Source: Clostridia bacterium
Lineage (GTDB): Bacteria > Bacillota > Clostridia > Oscillospirales > Acutalibacteraceae
Assembly: GCA_017531385.1 (NCBI GenBank)
Contig: JAFXLD010000028.1
Coordinates: 1 to 64,000, forward strand
Length of the DNA: 64,000 nucleotides
Direction of reading: 5' to 3'
Positions 15,053-24,861 of the stretch are shown here, piece after piece. Within the stretch, counting starts at the first letter, position 1. Each line of letters starts with the position of its first letter. The notes below the pieces were generated by a model. That model was not told where the DNA came from and did not search any database. It was given only the letters and a program-made list of their open reading frames with translations. Made by a program: the position numbers and the translations under genes.

Positions 15053-17545
15053 ATGATAACCAGACTGGCATCATGGATCACGAAGAATCCAAAAAAAGTT
15101 ATGCTCATTGCAGCATTGCTTCTGATCCCGTCATTATTGGGATTTATCTTTACCCCTGTAAATTACGATATACTTTCATATCTGCCTGACGAGCTTGATT
15201 CCGTCAAAGGCATCAATATTCTTGATAAAGATTTCAACGAAGCATCCATGGGTATCATTATCATCAATGACATGGAATGGGCTGAAATAAAAGACCTTGA
15301 AAACGGTATCAAGGAAATAGACGGTGTCAAAAAGGTGTTGTGGCTCGGAGCTATGTCAAACACAAAGATACCCCTCACCATGTTCCCTGAGGGAATCACA
15401 TCAATGCTTTACAGTGCAGACGGTGACAGCACTCTGATGATGGTGCAGTTCTCAACACCGGGAGCATCTAATGCAACACTTGACGCCATTGAAGAGATAC
15501 AGAAACTGCTTCCCGAACAATGTCTGATGAGCGGTACTGCAGCAATGACTTATGATATAAGCGTGCTTATTATGGAACAGGCTCCGCTGTATGCCGGTAT
15601 AGCTGTTGTGCTTGCTCTCATTGCACTGGGGCTTACAATGGAATCATTCATGCTCCCTGTTGTAATGCTTCTTGCAATCGGTATTGCAATTCTTTACAAC
15701 ATGGGCACGAACTTCATGTTCGGACAGATATCATTCATCACACAGGCCATAGCCTCAATTCTTCAGCTTGCAGTTACAATGGACTATTCCATTTTCCTTA
15801 TGGACAGATATGTTGAAGAAAAACCGAAATACCGTACCCGTGAAGCCGCAATGGCTACTGCAATCAAAAGCACATTCGCTTCCCTTGCAGGTTCGTCTCT
15901 GACAACAGTATTCGGCTTCCTTGCTCTGTGTTTCATGAGCTTTACTCTCGGACTTGATATCGGGCTCGTTATGGCAAAGGGTGTTGTTTTCGGAATACTT
16001 ACCGTTGTTCTGATTCTCCCCGCAATGCTTCTTATTTTTGAAAATGCCATAAACAAAACAAAGCACAGAAGCTTTATACCCTCATTCAGCGGTATCAACA
16101 AGCTGACAATAAAATTGCGTCATGTACTTGCAATTTTATTTGTTATCCTCATCGTTCCCACATGGATTGCTCAGGATAACGTAAAAATGTATTACAATAT
16201 GATGCAGGCAATGCCGAAGGATATGGAATCAGTTGTTGCCATGGAAAAACTCAGGGATGATTTCAACATGGCAAGTATGAACATGGTTCTCATAGATGCC
16301 GATATGCCCGATACGGAAAAAATAAAGTTGGCAGAAGAGCTTGAGCAGATCGAAGGCATCTCAATGGTCATGGGCCTGAATGCCATGATGGGTACGACCA
16401 TTTCCGTAGATGTTCTTCCCGATTCCATGAGAACGATGCTTTCAACCAACGGAAAAGAGCTGATGATAGTCAACTCCGTATATTCGCCCACCACAGACGA
16501 ATGTAATGCTCAGCTTATAGAGATTACCGACACTGTCAAAAAGTATGATGCAAACGCATATGTCACGGGCGAAGCTCCCATGTATAAAGACCTTATTGAG
16601 GTTACAAACAGAGACTTCATCATAACAAATATAATTTCAATAGCAGCGGTTTTCATTCTGATTGCAATTATTTTCAAGTCATTCTCAATTCCTCTGATAC
16701 TTGTTCTTTCAATTGAATTTGCAATATGGATAAACATTGCAATATCATTCCTGTCAGGCGAAGAAATATGCTTTATCACACCAACTATCATAAGCTGTGT
16801 TCAGCTCGGAGCAACGGTTGACTATGCAATTCTTCTGACAACCAGATTCAGAGAAGAAATTCAAAAGGGTGCAGACAAAAAGCAGGCAATGAAAATTGCG
16901 GCTGATTCCTCTCACCGTTCCATTTTCCAGAGTGCACTTGTTTTCTTTGCAGCAACCATCGGTGTATATATAATATGTGACATTGATATCGTGCGTTCTA
17001 TCTGTGCAATGCTCGCAAGAGGTGCTGTAATCAGCGCACTTGTGATTATGCTTTTCCTGACACCCGTACTTGTGGTCTGCGAAGGATTTATAAACAAGAC
17101 CACCGTAAAATGGCGTGTTGCAAAGGCTTCAGCACCTGATGATATTCCCGATGAAGATGTTCCGGAAATAACAGAAATATCTGAAACTGATGCTGAAGAA
17201 AATTCCGAAGAAGCAGAAGAAATTCCGGAAGAAATACCCCAACCCATAAAAAACAATCCTCCCACACTGGATGAACTCATCGGAATGTATGCAAATCCCG
17301 GAAGTGAAGACAGCATTGAAACTGATGATTCAGAACTTGATAAGCTTATCGGAATGTATACAACCCCCACAGCATCGAAACCTCAGCAACAACCTAACCC
17401 CCATCCAATCAAGGTAAAAGATGAAAAACCCGTTGTTGCACGAAGCAAAAATAACACACAGCGGAAAATAGCAAAAGTTCCGTCAAAAGCAAAGGCAGAT
17501 CCTGCTGTCGAAAATACTAACACGGGAGATGACGTTCAAGCATGA
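15053..17545 (+). CDS. MMPL/RND-family membrane transporter
   Basis: 830 residues from ATG 15053 (AAAGGAG 8 bases upstream). Two repeats, each with one membrane helix, a soluble loop and a bundle of five to six helices: first about 1-330 (VMLIAALLLIPSLLGFIF; ASILQLAVTMDYSIFLMDRY), second about 335-690 (SCVQLGATVDYAILLTTRF). This is the MMPL/SSD layout used to export lipids or hydrophobic compounds. A cytoplasmic acidic tail follows, with a duplicated LDELIGMY/LDKLIGMY motif. It overlaps the lipoprotein gene by ATGA, so the two probably act together at the membrane. Substrate unknown. Confidence 0.88.
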   Translation: MITRLASWITKNPKKVMLIAALLLIPSLLGFIFTPVNYDILSYLPDELDSVKGINILDKDFNEASMGIIIINDMEWAEIKDLENGIKEIDGVKKVLWLGAMSNTKIPLTMFPEGITSMLYSADGDSTLMMVQFSTPGASNATLDAIEEIQKLLPEQCLMSGTAAMTYDISVLIMEQAPLYAGIAVVLALIALGLTMESFMLPVVMLLAIGIAILYNMGTNFMFGQISFITQAIASILQLAVTMDYSIFLMDRYVEEKPKYRTREAAMATAIKSTFASLAGSSLTTVFGFLALCFMSFTLGLDIGLVMAKGVVFGILTVVLILPAMLLIFENAINKTKHRSFIPSFSGINKLTIKLRHVLAILFVILIVPTWIAQDNVKMYYNMMQAMPKDMESVVAMEKLRDDFNMASMNMVLIDADMPDTEKIKLAEELEQIEGISMVMGLNAMMGTTISVDVLPDSMRTMLSTNGKELMIVNSVYSPTTDECNAQLIEITDTVKKYDANAYVTGEAPMYKDLIEVTNRDFIITNIISIAAVFILIAIIFKSFSIPLILVLSIEFAIWINIAISFLSGEEICFITPTIISCVQLGATVDYAILLTTRFREEIQKGADKKQAMKIAADSSHRSIFQSALVFFAATIGVYIICDIDIVRSICAMLARGAVISALVIMLFLTPVLVVCEGFINKTTVKWRVAKASAPDDIPDEDVPEITEISETDAEENSEEAEEIPEEIPQPIKNNPPTLDELIGMYANPGSEDSIETDDSELDKLIGMYTTPTASKPQQQPNPHPIKVKDEKPVVARSKNNTQRKIAKVPSKAKADPAVENTNTGDDVQA

Positions 17546-19113
17546 AAAAATCATCAAATATAAAAAGAATAACAGCTCTGCTGCTTGCAGTTGTTATGCT
17601 TTTTCTCACTTCCTGCACTGATTCCGAAGGTTCGGAAGAATCCGCAACCGGCGACTCAGCTTCCGAACAGGAAAACTTTGAAATTTACAACGAAACCACC
17701 CAAACCGTTAAAAAAAGTGAAACTGTTTATGTAAATCTCATGCCTGACGGTGCAGTAAGAGAGATAACAGTTTCTGACTGGCTTCACGCTGACAAAGGTA
17801 ATGTTTACATCAACGATATCACAACTCTCAAAGATTTTGACATTGCAAAAGGTCATGCTTCATCAGTATCTGAAAAGGGTGAGATAGTATGGCAGGCTGA
17901 GTCTTCCGACATTTACTATGAAGGAAAGGCAGTTGACGGTCTTCCCATTGATATCAGCATTAAATATTTCCTTGATGAACAGGAAATCGCTCCCAAAGAC
18001 CTTGCAGGCAAAAGCGGTAATGTCAGAATGGAAATCACCATGAAAAACAACATGGCATATGAAGTCACAATAGACGGTCAGAAGCACAGAATGTACTCAC
18101 CGATTGCAGCTGTCGGCGGAATGATGCTTCCATATGAGAATTTCTCAAATATCGAAGTTACAAACGGTATGTCCGTTGGCGGCGGCAGTTATGAAATGGT
18201 TGTGCTTACAGGTGCACCGGGTATCAACGAAAGTCTGAATCTTCTGAATCTTGATATTGAAGGTCTTGAAAACATATCTTTTTCCGATACATTTACCGTT
18301 TCTGCAACAGTTACGGATTTCGTTCTGAATGACGCTTATTTTGCATTTATGCCCCTTTCATCCCTCAATATGGATGTTCAGTTACCGGGCTCCCTTGAAG
18401 ATGTAAAAGGAATCCTTACAGAGCTTCAGAATATCCAGGCACTTCTTGCACAGGTAGACCCCAACAATGTTCTTACAAAATTCATGTCAGATTCCGAAGC
18501 TGTCAGAGAAATGCTTGATATACTGCAGAAGGGTCTGAAAGTTTACAACGAGAATGAGAAAATGCTTGACACCATGACAAATCTTCTCACTCCCGAAAAT
18601 ATCGCAACTCTTTCTGAATTCCTCAATTCACTCGATGCCCAGGAAATGCAGTCACTTCTTAGTATGATGTCAAACGTTCCGGGACTTCAGTCCATGATGG
18701 ATTCACTTCTGAATCTTTCAACAAGCATGGAAGAAGTTATGCCTATTCTCGAAAGCTTTTCTGCAGCTATGGAAGACCCTGAAGTTGCAGCTTCTCTTGA
18801 AAAACTTCCCGAAACACTCAAAATAATGGCAGAGCTTATGACATTCCTCAACGAAAACAAAGAACTTCTCGATGTAATGACAGCGCTGATGGCAACTGAA
18901 GATGTTGACAGACTTACCGATATTCTCAGCGGAATGTCAAGCGGTAACCTGAATTTCGGAAATGGCGATGTTTCACAGCTTTCGGAAGATGCTCAGGAAA
19001 TAATCAACAGAATGGAACTCTGGTTGTCCTTGGATTACGGTATTTATACAAGTGCATACGATTACATGGAAACAAGCTGTACTTTCATCTGTAAAACAGA
19101 TCCGATAAAATAA
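17542..19113 (+). CDS. Lipoprotein partner of the MMPL transporter
   Basis: 523 residues. The signal ends in a lipobox (LLAVVMLFLTSC), so Cys27 should be lipidated. The next about 250 residues are beta-rich with phrases such as ETVYVNLMPDGAVREITVSD, IYYEGKAVDGLPIDISI and LAGKSGNVRMEI, similar to the outer domain found in YhgE-like or MMPL-linked Clostridia proteins. From about residue 290 the chain is helical, with repeating LL..M/L patterns. It is translationally coupled to the transporter (4-base overlap). Role as its outer partner is inference. Confidence 0.75.
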   Translation: MKKSSNIKRITALLLAVVMLFLTSCTDSEGSEESATGDSASEQENFEIYNETTQTVKKSETVYVNLMPDGAVREITVSDWLHADKGNVYINDITTLKDFDIAKGHASSVSEKGEIVWQAESSDIYYEGKAVDGLPIDISIKYFLDEQEIAPKDLAGKSGNVRMEITMKNNMAYEVTIDGQKHRMYSPIAAVGGMMLPYENFSNIEVTNGMSVGGGSYEMVVLTGAPGINESLNLLNLDIEGLENISFSDTFTVSATVTDFVLNDAYFAFMPLSSLNMDVQLPGSLEDVKGILTELQNIQALLAQVDPNNVLTKFMSDSEAVREMLDILQKGLKVYNENEKMLDTMTNLLTPENIATLSEFLNSLDAQEMQSLLSMMSNVPGLQSMMDSLLNLSTSMEEVMPILESFSAAMEDPEVAASLEKLPETLKIMAELMTFLNENKELLDVMTALMATEDVDRLTDILSGMSSGNLNFGNGDVSQLSEDAQEIINRMELWLSLDYGIYTSAYDYMETSCTFICKTDPIK

Positions 19114-19128
19114 AACATAAAAATATCA

Positions 19129-19166
19129 AAGCAGAAACCGTCAGAATTGGCAGTTTCTGCTTTTTG
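19129..19166 (+). terminator. Terminator of the MMPL operon
   Basis: AAGCAGAAAC and GTTTCTGCTT pair around a 14-base loop, followed by TTT. Confidence 0.8.
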
Positions 19167-19189
19167 TTAACAATTTGTTAAAAAACTAT

Positions 19190-19217
19190 TTGCTTTTTTG
19201 TCGATGTATGTTATAAT
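19190..19217 (+). promoter_or_regulatory. Promoter of the CAP-domain gene
   Basis: TTGCTT (19190-19195), 16 bases, TATAAT (19212-19217). Confidence 0.55.
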
Positions 19218-19253
19218 TAATAAAAAAACATCAAAGGTCGTGCAAAAAAAATT

Positions 19254-20690
19254 ATGAAAACCTCAAAACTTCTGTCCGTAATTCTTATTATTGCAATCCT
19301 TACAACATCTTTTCTGAGCGTCAGTTCATTCGGACTTGATTCTGAAACAGCCCATTCCGGCTATAAAAAGCTCGATAAACTTTCAAAAGCAGAAATCGTT
19401 CAGCTTACCACAGATGTAAATGTCAACAATTACCTGAATTTCTATGTTTCACAGCCCTCTGTAACCAATCCTTATTCCATGGGTGAAGTCAGGACAGATA
19501 TGCAGCAGAATGCGCTCAACAGAATGAACGCATACCGCAGACTTGCAGGTCTTGACCCCGTTTCAATCAACAGCAACTACACAAAACTTGCACAGGCTGC
19601 GTCCGTAGTCAATGCAACAAACGATATGATGACTCACTACCCCACCCAGCCCGCTGATATGCCAGACGGATTATATAATGACGGCTATAATGGAGCAAGC
19701 CACAGCAACATCGCCTGTTATATGGGCTGTCAGCCGAAAACAGGTCCTATCACATTTTCTGTTGACCTGTGGATGGAAGACAGTGACGAATACAACATTG
19801 ATAAACTCGGTCACAGACGTTGGGTGATCAATCCGACAATGCAATCTACAGGCTTTGGCTGTGCAACCGCAACAAGCTCGTGGGTGCACACAGCAATGTA
19901 TGCTTTTGATAATTCCGCAACAAGCTCGGACTATGATTTCATCAGCTGGCCACCCTCAGGATATATGCCGAATGACACTGCATTTTTCACTCCTGCACAC
20001 GCATGGAGCATCTCTCTGAATCCCTCAAAATATAACATAAATAACCTGTCACAGGTTGAAGTTGAACTTGAAGATTCACAGGACAATGACTGGGATTTTG
20101 AAGGTGATGCCGATGATGACGGATTTTTCAATATTGATCTTGGTGGTTACGGTGTTACCCGAAATGCTATAATATTCAGACCTGAAGGTATAGAAAAGTT
20201 CGAGGGCAAATACACGGTAACCGTTGAAGGTCTGAAAACAATATCAGGCGCTCCCACAACACTTATATTTGAAGTGGACTTTTTCAGTGCAGAAGAGTTC
20301 AGAAACTCTCCTACAACAGAAACCACTACTGAGACTACTACTGAGACTACCACTGAAACCACTACAGCTACAACAACTCAGCCACCTGAAACAACTGAAA
20401 CCACAACATTACCTCCCGAAGAAGATTCTTCCGATTATGAAGAAATAACAGAGCCATCAACCGACCCGACCACAACAGAACCTCCTGTTGTTCAGAGGGC
20501 TCAGGGTGACCTGAACGGTGACGGAAAAATTTCTGCTGCGGATGCAAGAGCTGCGCTTCGTATATCAGCAAAGCTTGATACTCCCACAGAAGAACAGTTC
20601 ATGACAGCAGATGTAAACGGTGACGGCAAAATCACAGCTTCAGATGCAAGAATTATCCTCAGAGTCTCAGCAAAACTCCAGACATTTTAA
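19254..20690 (+). CDS. Secreted CAP-domain protein with C-terminal dockerin
   Basis: 478 residues. Signal peptide (about 1-25), then a CAP/SCP-PR1 domain: MNAYRRLAGLDPVSIN, a helix with QAASVVNAT and MTHYP, GYNGASHSNIA, and GHRRWVINPTMQSTGFG, the last being a typical CAP signature. After a beta domain (about 250-345) comes a Thr-rich linker of repeated TTTET units (about 350-400). Two dockerin repeats close the protein (GDLNGDGKISAADARAALR and ADVNGDGKITASDARIILR), ending KLQTF. It is probably exported and plugged into a cohesin-bearing surface scaffold. The enzymatic role of CAP domains is unsettled. The start has a weak ribosome site. Confidence 0.88.
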   Translation: MKTSKLLSVILIIAILTTSFLSVSSFGLDSETAHSGYKKLDKLSKAEIVQLTTDVNVNNYLNFYVSQPSVTNPYSMGEVRTDMQQNALNRMNAYRRLAGLDPVSINSNYTKLAQAASVVNATNDMMTHYPTQPADMPDGLYNDGYNGASHSNIACYMGCQPKTGPITFSVDLWMEDSDEYNIDKLGHRRWVINPTMQSTGFGCATATSSWVHTAMYAFDNSATSSDYDFISWPPSGYMPNDTAFFTPAHAWSISLNPSKYNINNLSQVEVELEDSQDNDWDFEGDADDDGFFNIDLGGYGVTRNAIIFRPEGIEKFEGKYTVTVEGLKTISGAPTTLIFEVDFFSAEEFRNSPTTETTTETTTETTTETTTATTTQPPETTETTTLPPEEDSSDYEEITEPSTDPTTTEPPVVQRAQGDLNGDGKISAADARAALRISAKLDTPTEEQFMTADVNGDGKITASDARIILRVSAKLQTF

Positions 20691-20700
20691 TCAACCCCAC

Positions 20701-20736
20701 GGACTGTGCCATTTTTGGTGCAGTCCTGTTTTTTTT
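20701..20736 (+). terminator. Terminator of the CAP-dockerin gene
   Basis: GGACTG and CAGTCC pair around a TGCC-ATTTTT-GGTG loop, then TG and a run of eight T residues. The stop codon through the hairpin is the same as at 24768-24806. Confidence 0.8.
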
Positions 20737-20737
20737 C

Positions 20738-20766
20738 TTGAAAAACAATATAATATGTGGTAAAGT
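20738..20766 (+). promoter_or_regulatory. Promoter of the LRR-SBP-dockerin gene
   Basis: TTGAAA (20738-20743), 17 bases, TAAAGT (20761-20766); AGGAG and ATG 20805 follow. Confidence 0.5.
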
Positions 20767-20804
20767 AAATATATGTAAAAAATTCCGTCACAGGAGTGAT
20801 TAAA

Positions 20805-23800
20805 ATGAAAAGAATTATATCTGTTATACTTGTAGTTCTGATGCTGGTGACTATGTTGCCGCTGTCTGTCTTTGCAGAGAACACAAGCGGTATTGTAACA
20901 AGCGGCAAATGCGGTGACAATCTGACCTGGACACTGTATAATGACGGTGAGCTTGTTATTGACGGAATAGGTAAAATGGATGATTTTGAAAGCGGTAACC
21001 CACCATGGTATTCCTATAAGAATTATATAAAAAATTTAACAATCGCTAACGGTGTCACATCTATTGGAAATACTGCATTTTGGAATTGTTCAAATCTTGA
21101 AAATATTACAATTTCTAATAGCGTTACATTAATCGGTAATCGTGCATTCTCTGATTGTGTCCAACTTACAAACATTACTATCCCAAGCAGTGTAACAAAC
21201 ATCGGCATTCTTGCATTCTCTAATTGTGATAATCTTGCAAGTATCACAGTTAATGAAAACAACAAAAACTATTCAAGTGATAAAAATGGGGTTTTGTTCA
21301 ATAAAGACAAAACTGAATTAATACAATATCCAATCGGCAACACAAGCACAGAATATACCATTCCAACCAGTGTCACTTTTATAGGAAATTGTTCATTTGA
21401 AGATTGCAAAAATCTTATAAAAATAAACATTCCTGACAGCGTAACTTCTATTGGTTTTTATGCTTTTTTTGATTGCCACAACCTTACAAACATTACAATT
21501 CCTGACAGTGCAACAGCAATTGGTTATGCAGCATTAACTTACTGTGACAATATTACAAGTATTACAGTCGATAAAAACAATAATCACTTTTCAAATGATG
21601 CATATGGTGTATTATTTAATAAAAATAAAACTGAATTAATACAATATCCAATCGGCAACACAAGAAAAGAATATTCAATACCCGACAATGTTGTTTCTAT
21701 CAACACTGAAGCTTTTTTTAATTGCAAAAACATTACAAGAATAACAATACCCGATAGTGTAACAAACATCGGCACTCTTGCATTTGATGATTGTGATAAT
21801 CTTGCAAGTATCACTGTTAATGAACATAACAAAAACTATTCAAGTGATAAAAATGGTGTATTGTTCAACAAAAACAAAACCGAATTAATACAATATCCAA
21901 TTGGCAACGCAAGAACAAAATATGCAATTCCAGTCAGTGTAACAAGTATCGGTGAGGAGGCATTCTCGGATTGCAAATCACTTACAAGTATAACAATCTC
22001 CGATAGTGTAACATCAATCGGTGAGGAGGCATTCTCGGATTGCGAATCACTTACAAGTATAACAATCTCCGATAGTGTAACATCAATCGGTGAGTATGCT
22101 TTCAATAAGTGCAACAATCTCAATACCGTCTACTATACAGGAACAGAAGATCAGTGGAATAATATAAATATAGATCAAGGTAATGAAGATTTAACAAATG
22201 CAGATATTATTTTCAATTTTACCGGTAACAGTGACAATACTCTCGTTATGGCAACATCTGCAAATTTCCCGCCATTTGAGTATGTTGAAAACGGTAATTA
22301 TGTTGGCATTGATATTGAAATTGCAGAAAAGATTGCGGAAAAGCTCGGCATGGCTCTTGAAATCAGAGATGTTGAGTTCAGTTCAATCATCAGTGGTGTT
22401 CAGTCCGGTAAATTTGACATGGGCATAGCAGGCATGATAATTACTGAAACAAGACTTAATTATGTCAATTTCTCAAATACATATGCAGCAAATATCCAGG
22501 TTGTAATTGTAACTGAAGATTCGCCAATCACATCTCTTGATGACCTCAAGGGCGACGGTTCAATGAAGTTCGGTGTTCAGAAGAACACTACAAGCGATAT
22601 TTATGTGTCTGAGGATGTTGAAAACGGTGGTTATGGTGAAGAAAACGTTGTCCGTTATAATACAGGTGCAGAAGCGATTCAGGCACTTAAGTCCGGAACC
22701 GTTGATGCTGTTATCATAAATAGTGAATCTGCAAAGTCTTTTGTATCAGCTGATAATACAATCAGAATACTTGATGAAGAATATTGTGTTGAGAATTATG
22801 CTATTGCAATTGCAAAAGAAAACCACGAACTTCTTACTGCAGTTAATAATGCACTTGCGGAACTTAAATCAGACGGCACTATTGATAGAATTCTGAGCAA
22901 ATACAGCTTACCCAACCAAAATGCTCCTGAGAGACCTTATGACGGTATTGATATAAAAATCTATTCGTCTTTACCAAATCTTAATGTAGGTAAAGATCAA
23001 GAAATAAGATTTGCTGTTTCTCTTTTTGAAGAAGGTACACAAATTGAAAGCAAAAATGGTTATTCTGTTATTATAAAAGATAATGCTTACATAGAGCTAA
23101 CTGAAACATATAAATCCGGCAAAGAACAGATTTTTGTGTTTGAAGGAAAAAAAGAAGGGAACACAAAAGTATCATTTATTGAAAATGATACAAAAATCCA
23201 AAAAGATCTGACAATATATGTCAGTAATGATTGCCGATATTTCAGATGTGAGAGCTTAAACCAACCTGGGGCACGACAGATAGGCAGTATCTACATAACA
23301 GATTTCAGCTGTTCCCAAAATAATGATGGAACACAAAATATAAAGTTTAATGCATATAATACAAATTACTCATATGCAACAGCTGAAGTTTTTGATCAGA
23401 ATGGAACTTTCTTAAAATCCGTTGCTCTTGCACCAAAGACGGATGGTTCCGGCATGGAAAAAGTAATCAACTCATTCAAGTATGTATATATTGATATAAC
23501 GGATCACACTACTCCATGGTATAAAAAAGAAGCTAATTCACAACACACCTATGTCGACATTGGGAATTTGCCAGAAAACTCAACAATCAGAATCACATCT
23601 GATGGAAAAAAGTCGAACATAGTAACTCTTTATACCGGTATTGATTTATTTGTAAATATTGTAATGCTTGCATCCGGTATTGCAATCAACAAAGATGCAC
23701 AAAAAGCATCTGTGAACGAACTAGTCAAAAATATAGTTGAGAATATGCCGGAAAACGCTATAAAAGCTCTTGCTTCCGAATTATCAACTGAAATGCTCAA

Positions 23801-24767
23801 TGGTTCAACAAAAGAAGCCGCAGAAAACACATATAATATTATTTTTAATATATTCTCTGATATCGGAATTAGCTATAAAAAAATATTAACAGAAGTTCTG
23901 ACAAAAATGGGATACGGAGCATTAGATAGTATAGTCACCACGCTTGTTCCTTCCTGGAAAATAGTAACTGCAGTAGATGATATTACAGCAATAGGCTGGG
24001 AATTATTGTCATATTCTTCATTTGAATATGGTTCGGGTGAAATAAAAATATACATAGCAAATCATGGACTTGAAAATATGCTTATTGAAAACGGAATATC
24101 TGTTTCACAAAACGAATTATTCTCTAAAACAACAATATTAGATGCATATGTAGTAGAAGATAGCGATGAACTCAAAAACGTATATTGTGGCGCAATATCA
24201 GGTGTTGTTTACAATATCACATTAAGAGACCAAGGAAAAGAAATACAGCCTAATGGTTCTATTGATGTTAGAATTCCGATTCCGAAAGACATAGTAGGAA
24301 CAAAATGTGCCGTCTACAGGCTTGAGACTGATGGAACAAAAACCGAAATGTTAACACGTTTAGATGATGGTTATCTTGTATTCACAACGGACCATTTAAG
24401 CTATTATGAAGTAGTATCAACAAAACATGATGAAACAAACCATACTCCCGGTGAATGGCAAGTCACAACTCCTGCTCAGGTCGGTGTTGACGGTCTTGAA
24501 CAGCTCAGATGTACTGTCTGCGGTAAAATTCTTGATGAAAGAGTTATTCCAGCACTCAGTGATCCGATAACATTCACACCCGGCGATCTGAACGGTGACG
24601 GAAAGATAACGGCATCAGATGCACGTGCTGCGCTTCGTATATCAGCAAAGCTTGATACTCCCACAGAAGAACAGTTCATGACAGCAGATGTAAACGGTGA
24701 CGAAAAAATCACTGCTTCAGACGCAAGAATTATTCTCCGTGTTTCCGCAAAACTTCAGACATTTTAA
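20805..24767 (+). CDS. Secreted LRR / solute-binding / dockerin fusion protein
   Basis: 1320 residues from ATG 20805 (AGGAG 8 bases upstream). Order: signal peptide (about 1-25); BspA-like LRR_5 repeats (about 75-445) with the unit pattern SVTSIGEEAFSDCKSLTSI, interrupted three times by YSSDKNGVLFNKDKTELIQY-type spacers; a family 3 periplasmic-binding (amino-acid type) domain (about 478-702: ATSANFPPFEYVENGNYVGI, GVQSGKFDMGIAGM, SGTVDAVI); a long region of unknown folds (about 710-1215); a CxxC module (RCTVCGKILDERVIP); and two dockerin repeats (about 1260-1320). A solute-binding domain without a permease, on a dockerin protein, suggests ligand capture or sensing at the cell surface. Confidence 0.85.
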   Translation: MKRIISVILVVLMLVTMLPLSVFAENTSGIVTSGKCGDNLTWTLYNDGELVIDGIGKMDDFESGNPPWYSYKNYIKNLTIANGVTSIGNTAFWNCSNLENITISNSVTLIGNRAFSDCVQLTNITIPSSVTNIGILAFSNCDNLASITVNENNKNYSSDKNGVLFNKDKTELIQYPIGNTSTEYTIPTSVTFIGNCSFEDCKNLIKINIPDSVTSIGFYAFFDCHNLTNITIPDSATAIGYAALTYCDNITSITVDKNNNHFSNDAYGVLFNKNKTELIQYPIGNTRKEYSIPDNVVSINTEAFFNCKNITRITIPDSVTNIGTLAFDDCDNLASITVNEHNKNYSSDKNGVLFNKNKTELIQYPIGNARTKYAIPVSVTSIGEEAFSDCKSLTSITISDSVTSIGEEAFSDCESLTSITISDSVTSIGEYAFNKCNNLNTVYYTGTEDQWNNINIDQGNEDLTNADIIFNFTGNSDNTLVMATSANFPPFEYVENGNYVGIDIEIAEKIAEKLGMALEIRDVEFSSIISGVQSGKFDMGIAGMIITETRLNYVNFSNTYAANIQVVIVTEDSPITSLDDLKGDGSMKFGVQKNTTSDIYVSEDVENGGYGEENVVRYNTGAEAIQALKSGTVDAVIINSESAKSFVSADNTIRILDEEYCVENYAIAIAKENHELLTAVNNALAELKSDGTIDRILSKYSLPNQNAPERPYDGIDIKIYSSLPNLNVGKDQEIRFAVSLFEEGTQIESKNGYSVIIKDNAYIELTETYKSGKEQIFVFEGKKEGNTKVSFIENDTKIQKDLTIYVSNDCRYFRCESLNQPGARQIGSIYITDFSCSQNNDGTQNIKFNAYNTNYSYATAEVFDQNGTFLKSVALAPKTDGSGMEKVINSFKYVYIDITDHTTPWYKKEANSQHTYVDIGNLPENSTIRITSDGKKSNIVTLYTGIDLFVNIVMLASGIAINKDAQKASVNELVKNIVENMPENAIKALASELSTEMLNGSTKEAAENTYNIIFNIFSDIGISYKKILTEVLTKMGYGALDSIVTTLVPSWKIVTAVDDITAIGWELLSYSSFEYGSGEIKIYIANHGLENMLIENGISVSQNELFSKTTILDAYVVEDSDELKNVYCGAISGVVYNITLRDQGKEIQPNGSIDVRIPIPKDIVGTKCAVYRLETDGTKTEMLTRLDDGYLVFTTDHLSYYEVVSTKHDETNHTPGEWQVTTPAQVGVDGLEQLRCTVCGKILDERVIPALSDPITFTPGDLNGDGKITASDARAALRISAKLDTPTEEQFMTADVNGDEKITASDARIILRVSAKLQTF

Positions 24768-24777
24768 TCAACCCCAC

Positions 24778-24806
24778 GGACTGTGCCATTTTTGGTGCAG
24801 TCCTGA
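24778..24806 (+). terminator. Terminator of the LRR-SBP-dockerin gene
   Basis: The same GGACTG...CAGTCC hairpin as at 20701, but followed by a shorter T-poor tail, so it may be weaker. Confidence 0.55.
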
Positions 24807-24815
24807 AATTTTCTC

Positions 24816-24844
24816 TTGACTATTTATGTTTAATCGTATATAAT
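24816..24844 (+). promoter_or_regulatory. alaS promoter
   Basis: TTGACT (24816-24821), 17 bases, TATAAT (24839-24844), just before the T-box leader. Confidence 0.85.
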
Positions 24845-24861
24845 AATAGCGTTAATATTGA

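Noticed and set aside
20310..20480. Short tandem repeats as a CRISPR array
   Set aside because: They are Thr/Glu codon repeats in the linker of the CAP protein, in frame, with no unique spacers.
21951..22088. LRR tandem repeats as CRISPR
   Set aside because: Adjacent coding units without spacers.
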